Shown piece by piece: positions 50,828 through 57,873 of a DNA stretch of 57,873 nucleotides (positions are counted from its first letter, which is position 1; each line of letters begins with the position of its first letter). The position numbers were made by a program, and so were the translations under genes. The stretch is from the NCBI GenBank assembly GCA_964607765.1, contig CAZSNT010000044.1:1-57873 (forward strand), in the 5' to 3' direction. Below the pieces are notes generated by a model. That model was not told the DNA's origin. It saw only the letters and a list, made by a program, of their open reading frames with translations, and did not search any database. This stretch comes from CAZSNT01 sp964607765. GTDB taxonomy: Bacteria > Verrucomicrobiota > Lentisphaeria > Oligosphaerales > JABHEG01.

Positions 50828-52313
50828 GACGGATCTCTCCGCTCGAGTTGTGCGCCCCCGGCCTTGCATCGCCCCGTGCGGCGACCGGATAGACCAGATC
50901 GGCCAGCGTGACTTCCGTCAGGGCGGCCGAGAAGCGGTCGTAATGCTCTCTGAATGTGTTGAGGATGGGCAGGGGCTCGGTGTGGGAAAGCTGATCGGCG
51001 AGCTCACTGCCGTCGCCGCGGAAGGCCCTCTCAATGTCCCCCATCCGCAGGATCGCCAGATCCTTCGCGGGCACGTAGCAGCCCGGCCGCTCCGCCACCG
51101 GCAGCAGAATCCCCGCGTCGCAGAGCGTGAACAGTACGTCGCTCAGCAAACGCACAGGCACCGCATGCTGGCGCCCAAAGTCGTCCACAGACCAGAACTG
51201 CTCGCCCTCGGCAAACGCCTTGCCTACCTCGAAAACCAGCACCATGCCGAGCAGGTCCTTGGTGGCCAGCGACGCCTTGGCGGCCACAAACTCGGTGATG
51301 TACGTCTGGTGGTTCTGTACCGCAAAACTCACCTCCGCGCCGAACAGCACAATCGTCCAACTCGCGTAAAGCCAGAACAGGAAGAACGGGACGGCAGCGA
51401 AGGTGCCGTAAACAGCATTGTACTTCGTGACCGCGTCCTGTGTCCCAAAGTAGAGCAGCTGCGCCGAGAACCACAACATTCCGCCTGTCACGCCTCCGAC
51501 CAAGGCTGGGAACAGCTTCACTTTGGTGTTGGGCATGAACGAGTAGAGGAACATGAACGCCACCACGATCACCAAGCCCAGCCCCAAACCCTTGAACCCA
51601 ACCACACGCTGATGGAGCGTGGCAAGTGGTCCGGACCACTTCTGCAGGAACCCCAGCAGCGCCGGGGACGACAGCATCGCGTTCAGCGCCGACGCACCCA
51701 GCAGCGAAAACGGCACGATGATCAACACCGCCATGTAGTCCGCGAACTTCCGCCAGAACGTTCGGGATTGCCGCACCCCCCAAATCACGTTGAACGAGTT
51801 CTCTACACGCGATATGGACTTGATCACCGCCCAGAACAACAGCAGCAGCCCCAGCGATCCGAGAGTGCCGAAGTTCGTGTTGTCCACGTAGACGAACGTC
51901 TTCTGAGCGACCATGGCGGCCTGTTCGGGCAGGTTGCTCAGGGGGCCGCCTTCAATCACCATGACTTCCATGGTCTGGGCGTTGCGTTCCAGACCCACGA
52001 CATTCATGAGCCGGTCCTGCGCCTTCAGGCCCTTTGACACGGACAGCATGAACGCGAGAATCGGCACCATGGACATCAGAGTGATGTAGGTCAGGGCGGA
52101 CGCCTGCAATGCACACTTGTCCTCGATGAATCCCCGTATCACGATGGTGGTGATGCGAAACAGCGCGAACACCAGCCGCTTCACGCGCGGCAGCGCCGCC
52201 AGGTCCCGGTCCCACAGCTCTTCGTGGAAAAAGCTGTGAGCGTCCCCAATCAGCGTGCGTACCTGGGTGCGCAGTTCCGCGAGTTTGCCGGGATTCTCGG
52301 AGGACTGTGTCAT
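50820..52313 (-). CDS. YihY/BrkB-family inner-membrane protein
   Basis: 497 residues. After a soluble N-terminus come about six membrane helices with the family pattern: LQASALTYITLMSMVPILAFMLSVSKG, then WAVIKSISRVENSFNVIWGVRQSRTFWRKFADYMAVL, GGVTGGMLWFSAQLLYF and FFLFWLYASWTIVLFGAEVSFAVQNHQ. The C-terminal about 150 residues form the winged-helix-like domain common in long YihY proteins. Older names (ribonuclease BN) are misassigned; function remains unknown. ATG 52313 matches the usual N-terminus and avoids a long non-homologous extension. Confidence 0.9.
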   Translation of the reverse strand: MTQSSENPGKLAELRTQVRTLIGDAHSFFHEELWDRDLAALPRVKRLVFALFRITTIVIRGFIEDKCALQASALTYITLMSMVPILAFMLSVSKGLKAQDRLMNVVGLERNAQTMEVMVIEGGPLSNLPEQAAMVAQKTFVYVDNTNFGTLGSLGLLLLFWAVIKSISRVENSFNVIWGVRQSRTFWRKFADYMAVLIIVPFSLLGASALNAMLSSPALLGFLQKWSGPLATLHQRVVGFKGLGLGLVIVVAFMFLYSFMPNTKVKLFPALVGGVTGGMLWFSAQLLYFGTQDAVTKYNAVYGTFAAVPFFLFWLYASWTIVLFGAEVSFAVQNHQTYITEFVAAKASLATKDLLGMVLVFEVGKAFAEGEQFWSVDDFGRQHAVPVRLLSDVLFTLCDAGILLPVAERPGCYVPAKDLAILRMGDIERAFRGDGSELADQLSHTEPLPILNTFREHYDRFSAALTEVTLADLVYPVAARGDARPGAHNSSGEIRHG

Positions 52314-52741
52314 GTCAATGTGTCCCTTGCGCGCTCGGACTCGCCGCATTCCACGCCCGAACGCCGTGCCTCGTGTGTATCGGCGGCGGCTGGGCGTTGC
52401 GGATGCCTGAATATACGCGGCAACGCTTGAGTGAGCAATCGGGAACGGCCTCCGTTCGTTGGTCTCAGTCTCGTGCTGCGGGAGCATCGCAGGCCGGGCA
52501 CCCCCGCCCGGCGTCTGTCGGTCGAGGATAGCCGACCTGCGTTCGGGAGCACGGCAGGCCGGGCACCCCCGCCCGGCGTCTGTCGGCTGATGACAGCCGG
52601 CAGACGTCTGTGCTGCCTCCCCTTTTCCGGCACGCGGTCAATGGCGAAAGCAGGCGGACGTACGTATGTTAGCCTAAGCGCTTTCCGGACAAGGCGAGGC
52701 GGACAGACACGGCAGAGCACACGCGCGAGGAGTATGACGGC
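52314..52741. other. Divergent intergenic region carrying REP-like palindromes
   Basis: 428 bases between yihY and the NHL-propeller gene. Besides the repeats listed separately, an inverted repeat GCGTTGC (52394-52400) / GCAACGC (52420-52426) lies near the yihY side. GAGGAG about nine bases before ATG 52742 is the ribosome site of the next gene. No tRNA or small gene was found. Confidence 0.5.
52480..52604. repeat. Two tandem REP-like palindromic repeats
   Basis: Two copies of a 42-base element (52480-52521 and 52545-52586), differing at two positions, with a 65-base period. Each contains a perfect 7-bp hairpin GCCGGGC/GCCCGGC with a six-base loop. Copy 2 runs into a second stem, GTCTGTCGGCT with AGCCGGCAGAC. 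Copies of such elements are usually scattered through a genome. Confidence 0.75.
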
Positions 52742-53752
52742 ATGGACGCGTTGAACCGCAGCATTCTGGCGATAGTGGGGAGTGTCCTGATGTGGCAGCT
52801 TGCGGCAGGTGCACAGCCGGCTGCGCGACAACGGCCCGCTCCCACCCCCGCCCCGGACCCGAAGGGTTCGCACGTCGAGGCGCCCCAACTGGAAACGCGT
52901 TTCGGGCGCCTGACTGCGGTGCGTATCAGCCCGGACGGGGCGCTGGTCGCCTGCGACGGCAAGGCGCGGCAGATCAGAGTGTTCGGCGAGGACGGCCGGG
53001 TCGCGCGCAGCATCGCCGTGCCGTTTGCGCCTGAGGCGCTTGCCTATGGGCCAGGCGGCGTCCTGTTCTGTGGCGGCGGCGGCAAGCTGGCGAAACTGGA
53101 CGCGGCCGGCGAGATCCTGAAAGTCGTGGACATGCCGAGCAACGTAGCGATAGACGTGCCTCGGCGGCGTCGCGGCCGGTCGCGGCCCAATATGGTCTCC
53201 GGGATGGCTGTTTCGGAGCCGTATCTGTTCGCGACATTCGGGTCGGGCTGGAGCGTGGGCGCGAAAGCGAAACTGTTCCGGTTCGACTTGGACCTGGGCA
53301 CGCCGACTGCCCTTGTCGAAGGTCTCCGCGGCTGCTGCCAGCGGTGCGACATCGCGGTCTACGATGGAGTCATCTACGTCGCGGAGAATTCCGCCTACCG
53401 CATTGCCATGTACGACGTGGACGGCAAACTGCTGGGACGTTGGGGCGCCGCGAGCCGCACCGGTATGGAGGGGTTCGGCAGCTGCTGCAACCCCATGAAC
53501 GTCTGCTTTGACCGCAATGGCGTGCTCTACACGTCCGAGTCCGGCGTCGGGCGCGTCAAACGCTACACACGCTCCGGCGAATTCCTTGGTCTGGTGGGGT
53601 ACGTCGGCGTGGATCGCTTTACCCGGGCCAGTGCCCACGCCGCTGCGTGCAGCAATATGGCGATCGCCGCCACGGCCGAGGGCGACCGGGTTTATGTCAT
53701 GGACTACCGCCCGGGCGCGATCCGCGTGCTGCAGCGGGAGGCGGACCGCTGA
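52742..53752 (+). CDS. Exported NHL-type beta-propeller protein
   Basis: 336 residues. A signal peptide (RSILAIVGSVLMWQLAAGA) precedes an Ala/Pro linker and a propeller with repeated blades: VRISPDGALVACDGKARQIRVFGEDG, EALAYGPGGVLFCGGGGKLAKLDAAG, IAVYDGVIYVAENSAYRIAMYDVDGKLL, NVCFDRNGVLYTSESGVGRVKRYTRSGEFL. Unusual are cysteine pairs RGCCQRCD and GSCCNPMN between blades, which could bind metal or form disulfides. It lies 25 bases upstream of the PhnD-PQQ lipoprotein gene; joint function in the periplasm is likely. Confidence 0.8.
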   Translation: MDALNRSILAIVGSVLMWQLAAGAQPAARQRPAPTPAPDPKGSHVEAPQLETRFGRLTAVRISPDGALVACDGKARQIRVFGEDGRVARSIAVPFAPEALAYGPGGVLFCGGGGKLAKLDAAGEILKVVDMPSNVAIDVPRRRRGRSRPNMVSGMAVSEPYLFATFGSGWSVGAKAKLFRFDLDLGTPTALVEGLRGCCQRCDIAVYDGVIYVAENSAYRIAMYDVDGKLLGRWGAASRTGMEGFGSCCNPMNVCFDRNGVLYTSESGVGRVKRYTRSGEFLGLVGYVGVDRFTRASAHAAACSNMAIAATAEGDRVYVMDYRPGAIRVLQREADR

Positions 53753-53777
53753 GGCGCAGTCATTGGTTGTTGGTAGA

Positions 53778-55868
53778 ATGCGGGTAATCCCAGTGCAGAC
53801 TCTGCTCCGCGCCGGCTGCTGCTGCCTGTTCCTGGGGCTGGGCGGCTGCTCTCCCCACTTCCCTTTCCTCCCCCGCACTCGTCCCCCGCACTCGTCCCCC
53901 GCACTCGTCCCAGCCCTGCACGTCTCGGTCATGGATCCGTTGGCTGCGCAGCTGGCGTGTGCCTGTGTTGCCGGCTACGCACAGCGTCGCTACGACGTGT
54001 TGGCTGACGTTCTGGAGCGTGCCCTTGGCCTGCCCGTCCGCTTGCACTACACCGAGGATCTCGCTGCACACACCGGGCAGCCCGCCCCTGCGATTCCTGA
54101 CATCGTGATCGGCAGCTACACACGCGTGTTGTACGACGCGGAACGGCTCGGCGTGACCGCGCAACCCCTTGCGCTGCTCTCGGACAAGGACGGCGCCGTG
54201 GCGCTGCACGGCATTTTCGTGGTCAGACACGCGGACGACGCACAGTCCATCGATGACCTGGAAGGCTACCGCATTCTGTTCGGACCGCAGGATTCGGGCG
54301 AAAAGCACTACGCGCCACTCGCTACGCTGGAGGCACACGGGATCCCCGTGCAGGAGTCGCCTTGCATCAGCCCCGCCTGCAGTTCGGCCGCGTTGGCCGT
54401 GATTGAGCGCGAGGCAGACGCCGCCGTCATCTCCAGCTACGCACTCCCGCTGCTGCTGGGCTGCGGCAGCGTGGCGCCCGGCGAGCTGCGGCGTGTGGGC
54501 GAAACGGGCGCGTTGCCGTTTATCACCGTGTTCGCCACGTCCCTCAGGGCGATCGCGATGGGCGACCGGTTGCTGGCAGCCCTCCCGGCTGCGACGGCCC
54601 GTCGGAAAGTGCTGGCGCGTCTTGAGTCCCGCTACGGGTTCGTCCCGTTCGCGCCGGCCGCTGCCCGTGACGGCGCGCGGCGCGGCTGCGCCGACTGGCC
54701 CGATTGGCGCGGGGCAGACCGGGCCGCACGGATGACACTTGGCGTTCCATTCCCGCCGCGTCGCGCGCGGCTGTTGTGGCGTCGGCCGTTGACAGGGCTG
54801 GGCATGTCAGCGCTTACGCTTGCCGAAGGCCGGTTGTTTGTCGCGGACAAGAGCCTGGACGAGACGGCAGACATCTTCCGGTGTCTGGACGCGGACTCGG
54901 GCAAGCAGTTGTGGGCTCTGCGCTATGCCGCAGCCGGTGACATGGACTACAGCAACTCGCCCCGGGCGGCTCCGGTCGCGGCAGGTCAGCGCGTGGTGGT
55001 TCTGGGCGCCTTTGGGGATCTGCATTGTCTGGACGCGGCGACAGGCAACGTGCTGTGGCGGAAGAACATCCTTCGCGAGTACGACGTTGATCTGCCCACC
55101 TGGGGCACGTGCTCAACTCCCCTCGTCCTCGGTGACAGAGTTGTCGTGAGCCCTGGAGCGGCGGCGGCCAGCCTGGTTGCCCTCTCGCTTCACACGGGCG
55201 AGGAATTGTGGCGCAGCGCGGGTGCACCTGCCGGATACGGGAGCTTTATCGTTGGGACGTTCGGGGGCGTGCGGCAGGTTGTCGGCCACGACGCCGTGTC
55301 CCTCGGCGGTTGGGATCCGGCTTCCGGAGAGAGGCTGTGGCGTGTTGTGCCGCCGTATGAGGGAGATTTCAACGTGCCGACGCCCGTGGCGGTCGACGGT
55401 CGGCTGCTGGTCTGCACCGAGAACAACGGGGCACGGCTCTACGCTTTCGCGGAAGGCGGCAAGATCAGGCCGGAGCCCGTGGCTCAGACCGAGGTCCTCG
55501 CCCCCGACACCTCGTCACCGGTGCGTCTCGAGACGGGCCGGGTCCTGGGCGTGAGTGGCGGCGCTCTGCTGGGACTGGACGCGGCCGCAGGGCTGCGTGT
55601 GGGATGGGAGAAGCGCGACGATCGCTTCATCGACTACTGTACACTGCTGGCCGGACCGGGCACGAGCGCTGCGCTGATGACGCTTGGGGGGGAGCTGCTG
55701 TTCATCGACACAGGAACGCGCGGCGACCGTGCTTTGTCCGCGCTCAACCCCTTTGCCGACATCCCGCTCCAAGGGCGGGAGGTGTGGTCCCATCCGGTGC
55801 TGGTCGGGAACCGCCTGTACGTCAGGGATCAGCTGGCTGTCTACTGCTTCCTGCTCTCGAGCAGGTAG
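53778..55868 (+). CDS. Lipoprotein fusing a PhnD-like binding domain with a PQQ-type beta-propeller
   Basis: 696 residues. A lipobox LGGC (C24) ends the signal peptide, so the protein is membrane-anchored. Residues about 48-310 resemble periplasmic PhnD/SsuA-type binding proteins (LHVSVMDPLAAQL, DIVIGSYTRVLYDA, GIFVVRHADDAQSIDDLEGYRILFGPQDSGEKH, YALPLLLGCGS). Residues about 330-690 form a propeller with PQQ-type blades (GRLFVADKS..., CLDADSGKQLWALRY, CLDAATGNVLWRKN, LHTGEELWRS, DPASGERLWRV). It has no true PQQ dehydrogenase catalytic residues visible. A 13-bp triplicate follows the lipobox. No ABC transporter is nearby, so the binding domain may serve as a sensor. The start ATG 53778 gives the lipoprotein signal. 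Confidence 0.8.
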   Translation: MRVIPVQTLLRAGCCCLFLGLGGCSPHFPFLPRTRPPHSSPALVPALHVSVMDPLAAQLACACVAGYAQRRYDVLADVLERALGLPVRLHYTEDLAAHTGQPAPAIPDIVIGSYTRVLYDAERLGVTAQPLALLSDKDGAVALHGIFVVRHADDAQSIDDLEGYRILFGPQDSGEKHYAPLATLEAHGIPVQESPCISPACSSAALAVIEREADAAVISSYALPLLLGCGSVAPGELRRVGETGALPFITVFATSLRAIAMGDRLLAALPAATARRKVLARLESRYGFVPFAPAAARDGARRGCADWPDWRGADRAARMTLGVPFPPRRARLLWRRPLTGLGMSALTLAEGRLFVADKSLDETADIFRCLDADSGKQLWALRYAAAGDMDYSNSPRAAPVAAGQRVVVLGAFGDLHCLDAATGNVLWRKNILREYDVDLPTWGTCSTPLVLGDRVVVSPGAAAASLVALSLHTGEELWRSAGAPAGYGSFIVGTFGGVRQVVGHDAVSLGGWDPASGERLWRVVPPYEGDFNVPTPVAVDGRLLVCTENNGARLYAFAEGGKIRPEPVAQTEVLAPDTSSPVRLETGRVLGVSGGALLGLDAAAGLRVGWEKRDDRFIDYCTLLAGPGTSAALMTLGGELLFIDTGTRGDRALSALNPFADIPLQGREVWSHPVLVGNRLYVRDQLAVYCFLLSSR
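53869..53907. repeat. 13-bp perfect triplicate inside the lipoprotein gene
   Basis: Three exact copies of tcccccgcactcg in tandem, at 53869-53881, 53882-53894 and 53895-53907, covering codons about 31-43. Thirteen is not a multiple of three, so each unit is read in a different frame and gain or loss of one copy would shift the reading frame just after the lipobox. Confidence 0.9.
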
Positions 55869-55882
55869 GTAGGCGGGGAGCC

Positions 55883-57181
55883 TTACCTGCGCTTGGGGCC
55901 GACCAGCTCGGGGTACTCGAGCGACAGCCTGAGGATGTTGCTCGCGTCGACCAGAATGAAGTGTTTCTTGAACAGGGCCTTGTAGTCGTCCCGTGAGGGC
56001 GCTGCATCGTCATCCACGTCGGGGTTCTGCGCCACCGCTGCCGCGACAAGCCCCTTGTTGATCGCCTCACCCAGCTTCCTGACATCCGTGTTCATAACGA
56101 CCACCTGTGGGCGTTGCTCGTCAGGCATCCGCCACAGATCCATGATGTGCGCGTCGGCGGGTAGCCCGCAGGCGGCAATGATCAGGTTGCAGCCGCGGTG
56201 TTTCTCGACAAGCCGGTCCAATGCGAGAGCGGAAAATGTGGCTTCATCGGCCGCCTTGTCTTCGTCTGCGCCCAGAACTGCGGCAAGCGGGGCGGGAAGG
56301 GCTTCCTCCGCTTCCCCGACACTGGCCGGTTCGAAGGCCGGTCCGATCTCGGACGGCCCGGGTACGATGTCTTCGGCTTTGAGCCAGACGTTGCCGCCGA
56401 ACCCTTCCTCCATGGCTTTGCGCAGCGTGGTGCGCATCTCCGGGCTGCCCTCCGCGGCCGGCTCGTGCACCAGCAGCGCCGACGTGCCTGGGAACCGTGC
56501 TGCAAGCGTCTCGGCCAGGTATCGGCCGGCTACCCAGTGGTAGACCAGGTCATGGCTGCCCACGCGTCGGAGATCCCGGTCGTACCGGGCTTTGACGTCC
56601 CAGCCGCCCATTACATAGACCGCCTTGTAGATGGACAGGCACAGCAGCAGAAGGCCGCAGATGCGGTAGAACCACATCAGGCCCGGGTGGTGATGAGCCT
56701 GCAGAATGGCCGACTTGACCTCGCGCAGTACCTTGCCCTCGGCGGGTTGGGCCAGGATCGCCTCCAAAGGGTCAAGCTCGGGTTCCTGCTCCCCGAACGC
56801 CCCGCACAGGGGAAGGTCATGCACCTTCATCTCGGCCATGCGCCGCACGAAGGAGCCCCGCGGCTGGCGCTGGACAAACCGGTCCACACGCGTTGCGAGA
56901 GTGTGGAAAACTGACTCGCCGCCCCCGGGCGGTGTGCCGGCGCCCGGACGCTCGTTCTGTTCCATGCCGACCCGCATGATAGGGATCAACACGAACATGG
57001 CAGCGAAGAGCAACCCGATCTGGCCGATGGCCACGATGGTGAGCCCCAGGCTCAGGAGGCAGAACAGGATCGCAGTGAGCAAGGCCCAGGCTGCCTGCGT
57101 CCGGGACGTCTGCTGAATGCCGTAGACCGCCATGGATACCGTGAGGAAAAGGGCGGCAAACAGCGTGATCGTGGTCAGCAT
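55883..57181 (-). CDS. Membrane protein of unknown function
   Basis: 432 residues. Two helices near the N-terminus (MLTTITLFAALFLTVSMAVYGI and LLTAILFCLLSLGLTIVAIGQIGLLFAAMFVLIPI) and one at about 155-175 (LMWFYRICGLLLLCLSIYKAVYV) bracket a soluble segment with acidic residues. The C-terminal half is a globular alpha/beta domain (HDLVYHWVAGRYLAETLAARFPGTSALLVHEP ... CNLIIAACGLPADAHIMDLWRMP ... PQVVVMNTDVRKLGEAI) patterned like a periplasmic Rossmann-type fold. No family recognised. GAGGAAAGG precedes the ATG, and it lies 18 bases after the LamG gene on the same strand. Confidence 0.6.
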   Translation of the reverse strand: MLTTITLFAALFLTVSMAVYGIQQTSRTQAAWALLTAILFCLLSLGLTIVAIGQIGLLFAAMFVLIPIMRVGMEQNERPGAGTPPGGGESVFHTLATRVDRFVQRQPRGSFVRRMAEMKVHDLPLCGAFGEQEPELDPLEAILAQPAEGKVLREVKSAILQAHHHPGLMWFYRICGLLLLCLSIYKAVYVMGGWDVKARYDRDLRRVGSHDLVYHWVAGRYLAETLAARFPGTSALLVHEPAAEGSPEMRTTLRKAMEEGFGGNVWLKAEDIVPGPSEIGPAFEPASVGEAEEALPAPLAAVLGADEDKAADEATFSALALDRLVEKHRGCNLIIAACGLPADAHIMDLWRMPDEQRPQVVVMNTDVRKLGEAINKGLVAAAVAQNPDVDDDAAPSRDDYKALFKKHFILVDASNILRLSLEYPELVGPKRR

Positions 57182-57199
57182 ACCATGCCTTTCCTCTAC

Positions 57200-57873
57200 T
57201 CAGTACGACCTGCCCTGTTCGTACCGTGTTTTGATCTCACCTTCCGCGAGCGTGCCGTGGAACACGGTCACTTCGTCAATGACGCCGTTCCAGCAGTGAC
57301 TGGGCCGGCCGCTCGGCAGGATGTATGCGCCAATCGCGAGACTGGTCGGATCGGACCGATGCTGGCCGATACCCCCCGAATACAGCCGCGGATTCAGCAT
57401 GCCGCCGACAAAGTCGCCGTTGATGTAAAGGCGCACCTCGTTGCCGTCGTAGACGGCCGCCACATGCTGCCACTGAGCCTGCGTCAGTTTCCTGGCCATG
57501 CAGAACCCGGTGTCGGGTCGATTGGCCAGCCAGAACATCGTGTACCGCGAACAGGAGTAAAGCCAGAGCCCGATCCCGCGGCTCAGAATGATATTGCTGC
57601 CCATGGCAGACGCGTACACCCACGCTTCGAACGTGGCCGAGTCAGCCATCTGGTCGCGTATGACTTCGGGTTGCGGGCAATCTACGTACACGTTCGAGCC
57701 GTTGAAATACAGTGAGCTCTTGCGCGCAAAGCGGCCCGTGATCCACTGGCTGCCCGACGCGCCGCCGCCTTTGCGTATTGTCCCGTCCAAAGCCGAGGCG
57801 TCGAGAGATCTCTCGGTCGCGCCTGCGTGAGCCTGGTTCGCAACGCTCGTGCCCGTGCCCTCTTCGAACGTGT
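57200..57873 (-). CDS. LamG/concanavalin-like lectin domain protein, 5' end cut by the window
   Basis: The frame is open to the window edge, giving at least 224 residues with the true start outside. The visible part is a LamG-type jelly roll: TFEEGTGTSVANQA, YFNGSNVYVDCP, FEAWVYASAMGSNIILSRG, QWQHVAAVYDGNEVRLYINGDFVGG, and a terminal NGVIDEVTVFHGTLAEGEI. Such domains bind sugars or proteins on the outside of the cell and usually belong to larger secreted proteins in PVC bacteria. The TTG at 57790 should not be taken as a start, since homology continues upstream of it. Confidence 0.85.
   Translation of the reverse strand, partial: TFEEGTGTSVANQAHAGATERSLDASALDGTIRKGGGASGSQWITGRFARKSSLYFNGSNVYVDCPQPEVIRDQMADSATFEAWVYASAMGSNIILSRGIGLWLYSCSRYTMFWLANRPDTGFCMARKLTQAQWQHVAAVYDGNEVRLYINGDFVGGMLNPRLYSGGIGQHRSDPTSLAIGAYILPSGRPSHCWNGVIDEVTVFHGTLAEGEIKTRYEQGRSY

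Noticed and set aside
52742..55868. Phosphonate ABC transporter locus
   Set aside because: Only the PhnD-like binding domain is present; there is no permease, ATPase or C-P lyase gene nearby.
1..57873. tRNA, rRNA, CRISPR, insertion sequences, prophage or integrase
   Set aside because: No cloverleaf-like sequence, rRNA segment, spaced direct-repeat array or transposase/integrase motifs were recognised on either strand.

Overview
The window is G+C-rich and densely coded. The gene repertoire looks like an anaerobic or facultatively anaerobic bacterium of the PVC type (Planctomycetota, Lentisphaerota, Kiritimatiellota or a relative). Pointers are membrane Ser/Thr kinases with an N-terminal zinc ribbon, LamG and PQQ/NHL propeller proteins, a Nif-type NifU/NifS pair and a large flavin-based electron-transfer operon. 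This placement is inference from gene content; no marker gene was compared.

Positions 100-10055 hold one tight plus-strand operon of eight genes: HdrC, HdrA(N-part)-NuoE fusion, NuoF, NuoG-HdrA(C-part)-HdrA fusion, MvhD/FlxD, FlxC-like, FlxB-like and FlxA-like. Its central oddity is that the first HdrA module is cut inside its ferredoxin domain. The two halves sit on different polypeptides, with a NuoE-NuoF-NuoG module placed between them in frame at both ends. No HdrB and no hydrogenase or formate dehydrogenase catalytic subunit is visible. The complex would carry two pyridine-nucleotide modules (NuoF and FlxA). A receiver-domain/HATPase regulator follows directly.

Positions 11000-35500 are mostly housekeeping and envelope genes on both strands: a Dabb protein, DnaJ-domain protein, membrane spermidine-synthase-like protein, YqgE/AlgH, coiled-coil secreted protein, hybrid sensor kinase, Old Yellow Enzyme-GltD fusion, nifU-nifS-prmA, a mini secretin-like protein, an alpha/alpha-toroid secreted protein, deoxyhypusine-synthase-like protein, MarC, NfeD protease, a small lipopolysaccharide-kinase-like protein, an ABC-F ATPase and a thioredoxin-fold protein.

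Positions 35667-48308 are a signalling and wall-recycling neighbourhood. It has two tandem paralogous receptor Ser/Thr kinases with a repeated uncharacterised C-terminal domain, a MurU/AmgK-like nucleotidyltransferase-sugar kinase fusion, a receptor pseudokinase lacking all main catalytic residues, a secreted protein with the same C-terminal beta-domain as the pseudokinase, Hpt, and a small Ser/Thr kinase.

Positions 48405-57873 hold an MFS transporter, a secreted proline-rich protein, a YihY/BrkB membrane protein, REP-like palindromes, an NHL-propeller protein, a PhnD-PQQ fusion lipoprotein with an internal 13-bp triplicate, an unknown membrane protein and the end of a LamG protein that runs off the window. 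I saw no tRNA, rRNA, CRISPR array, transposase or integrase. All calls come from reading the sequence without a database search.
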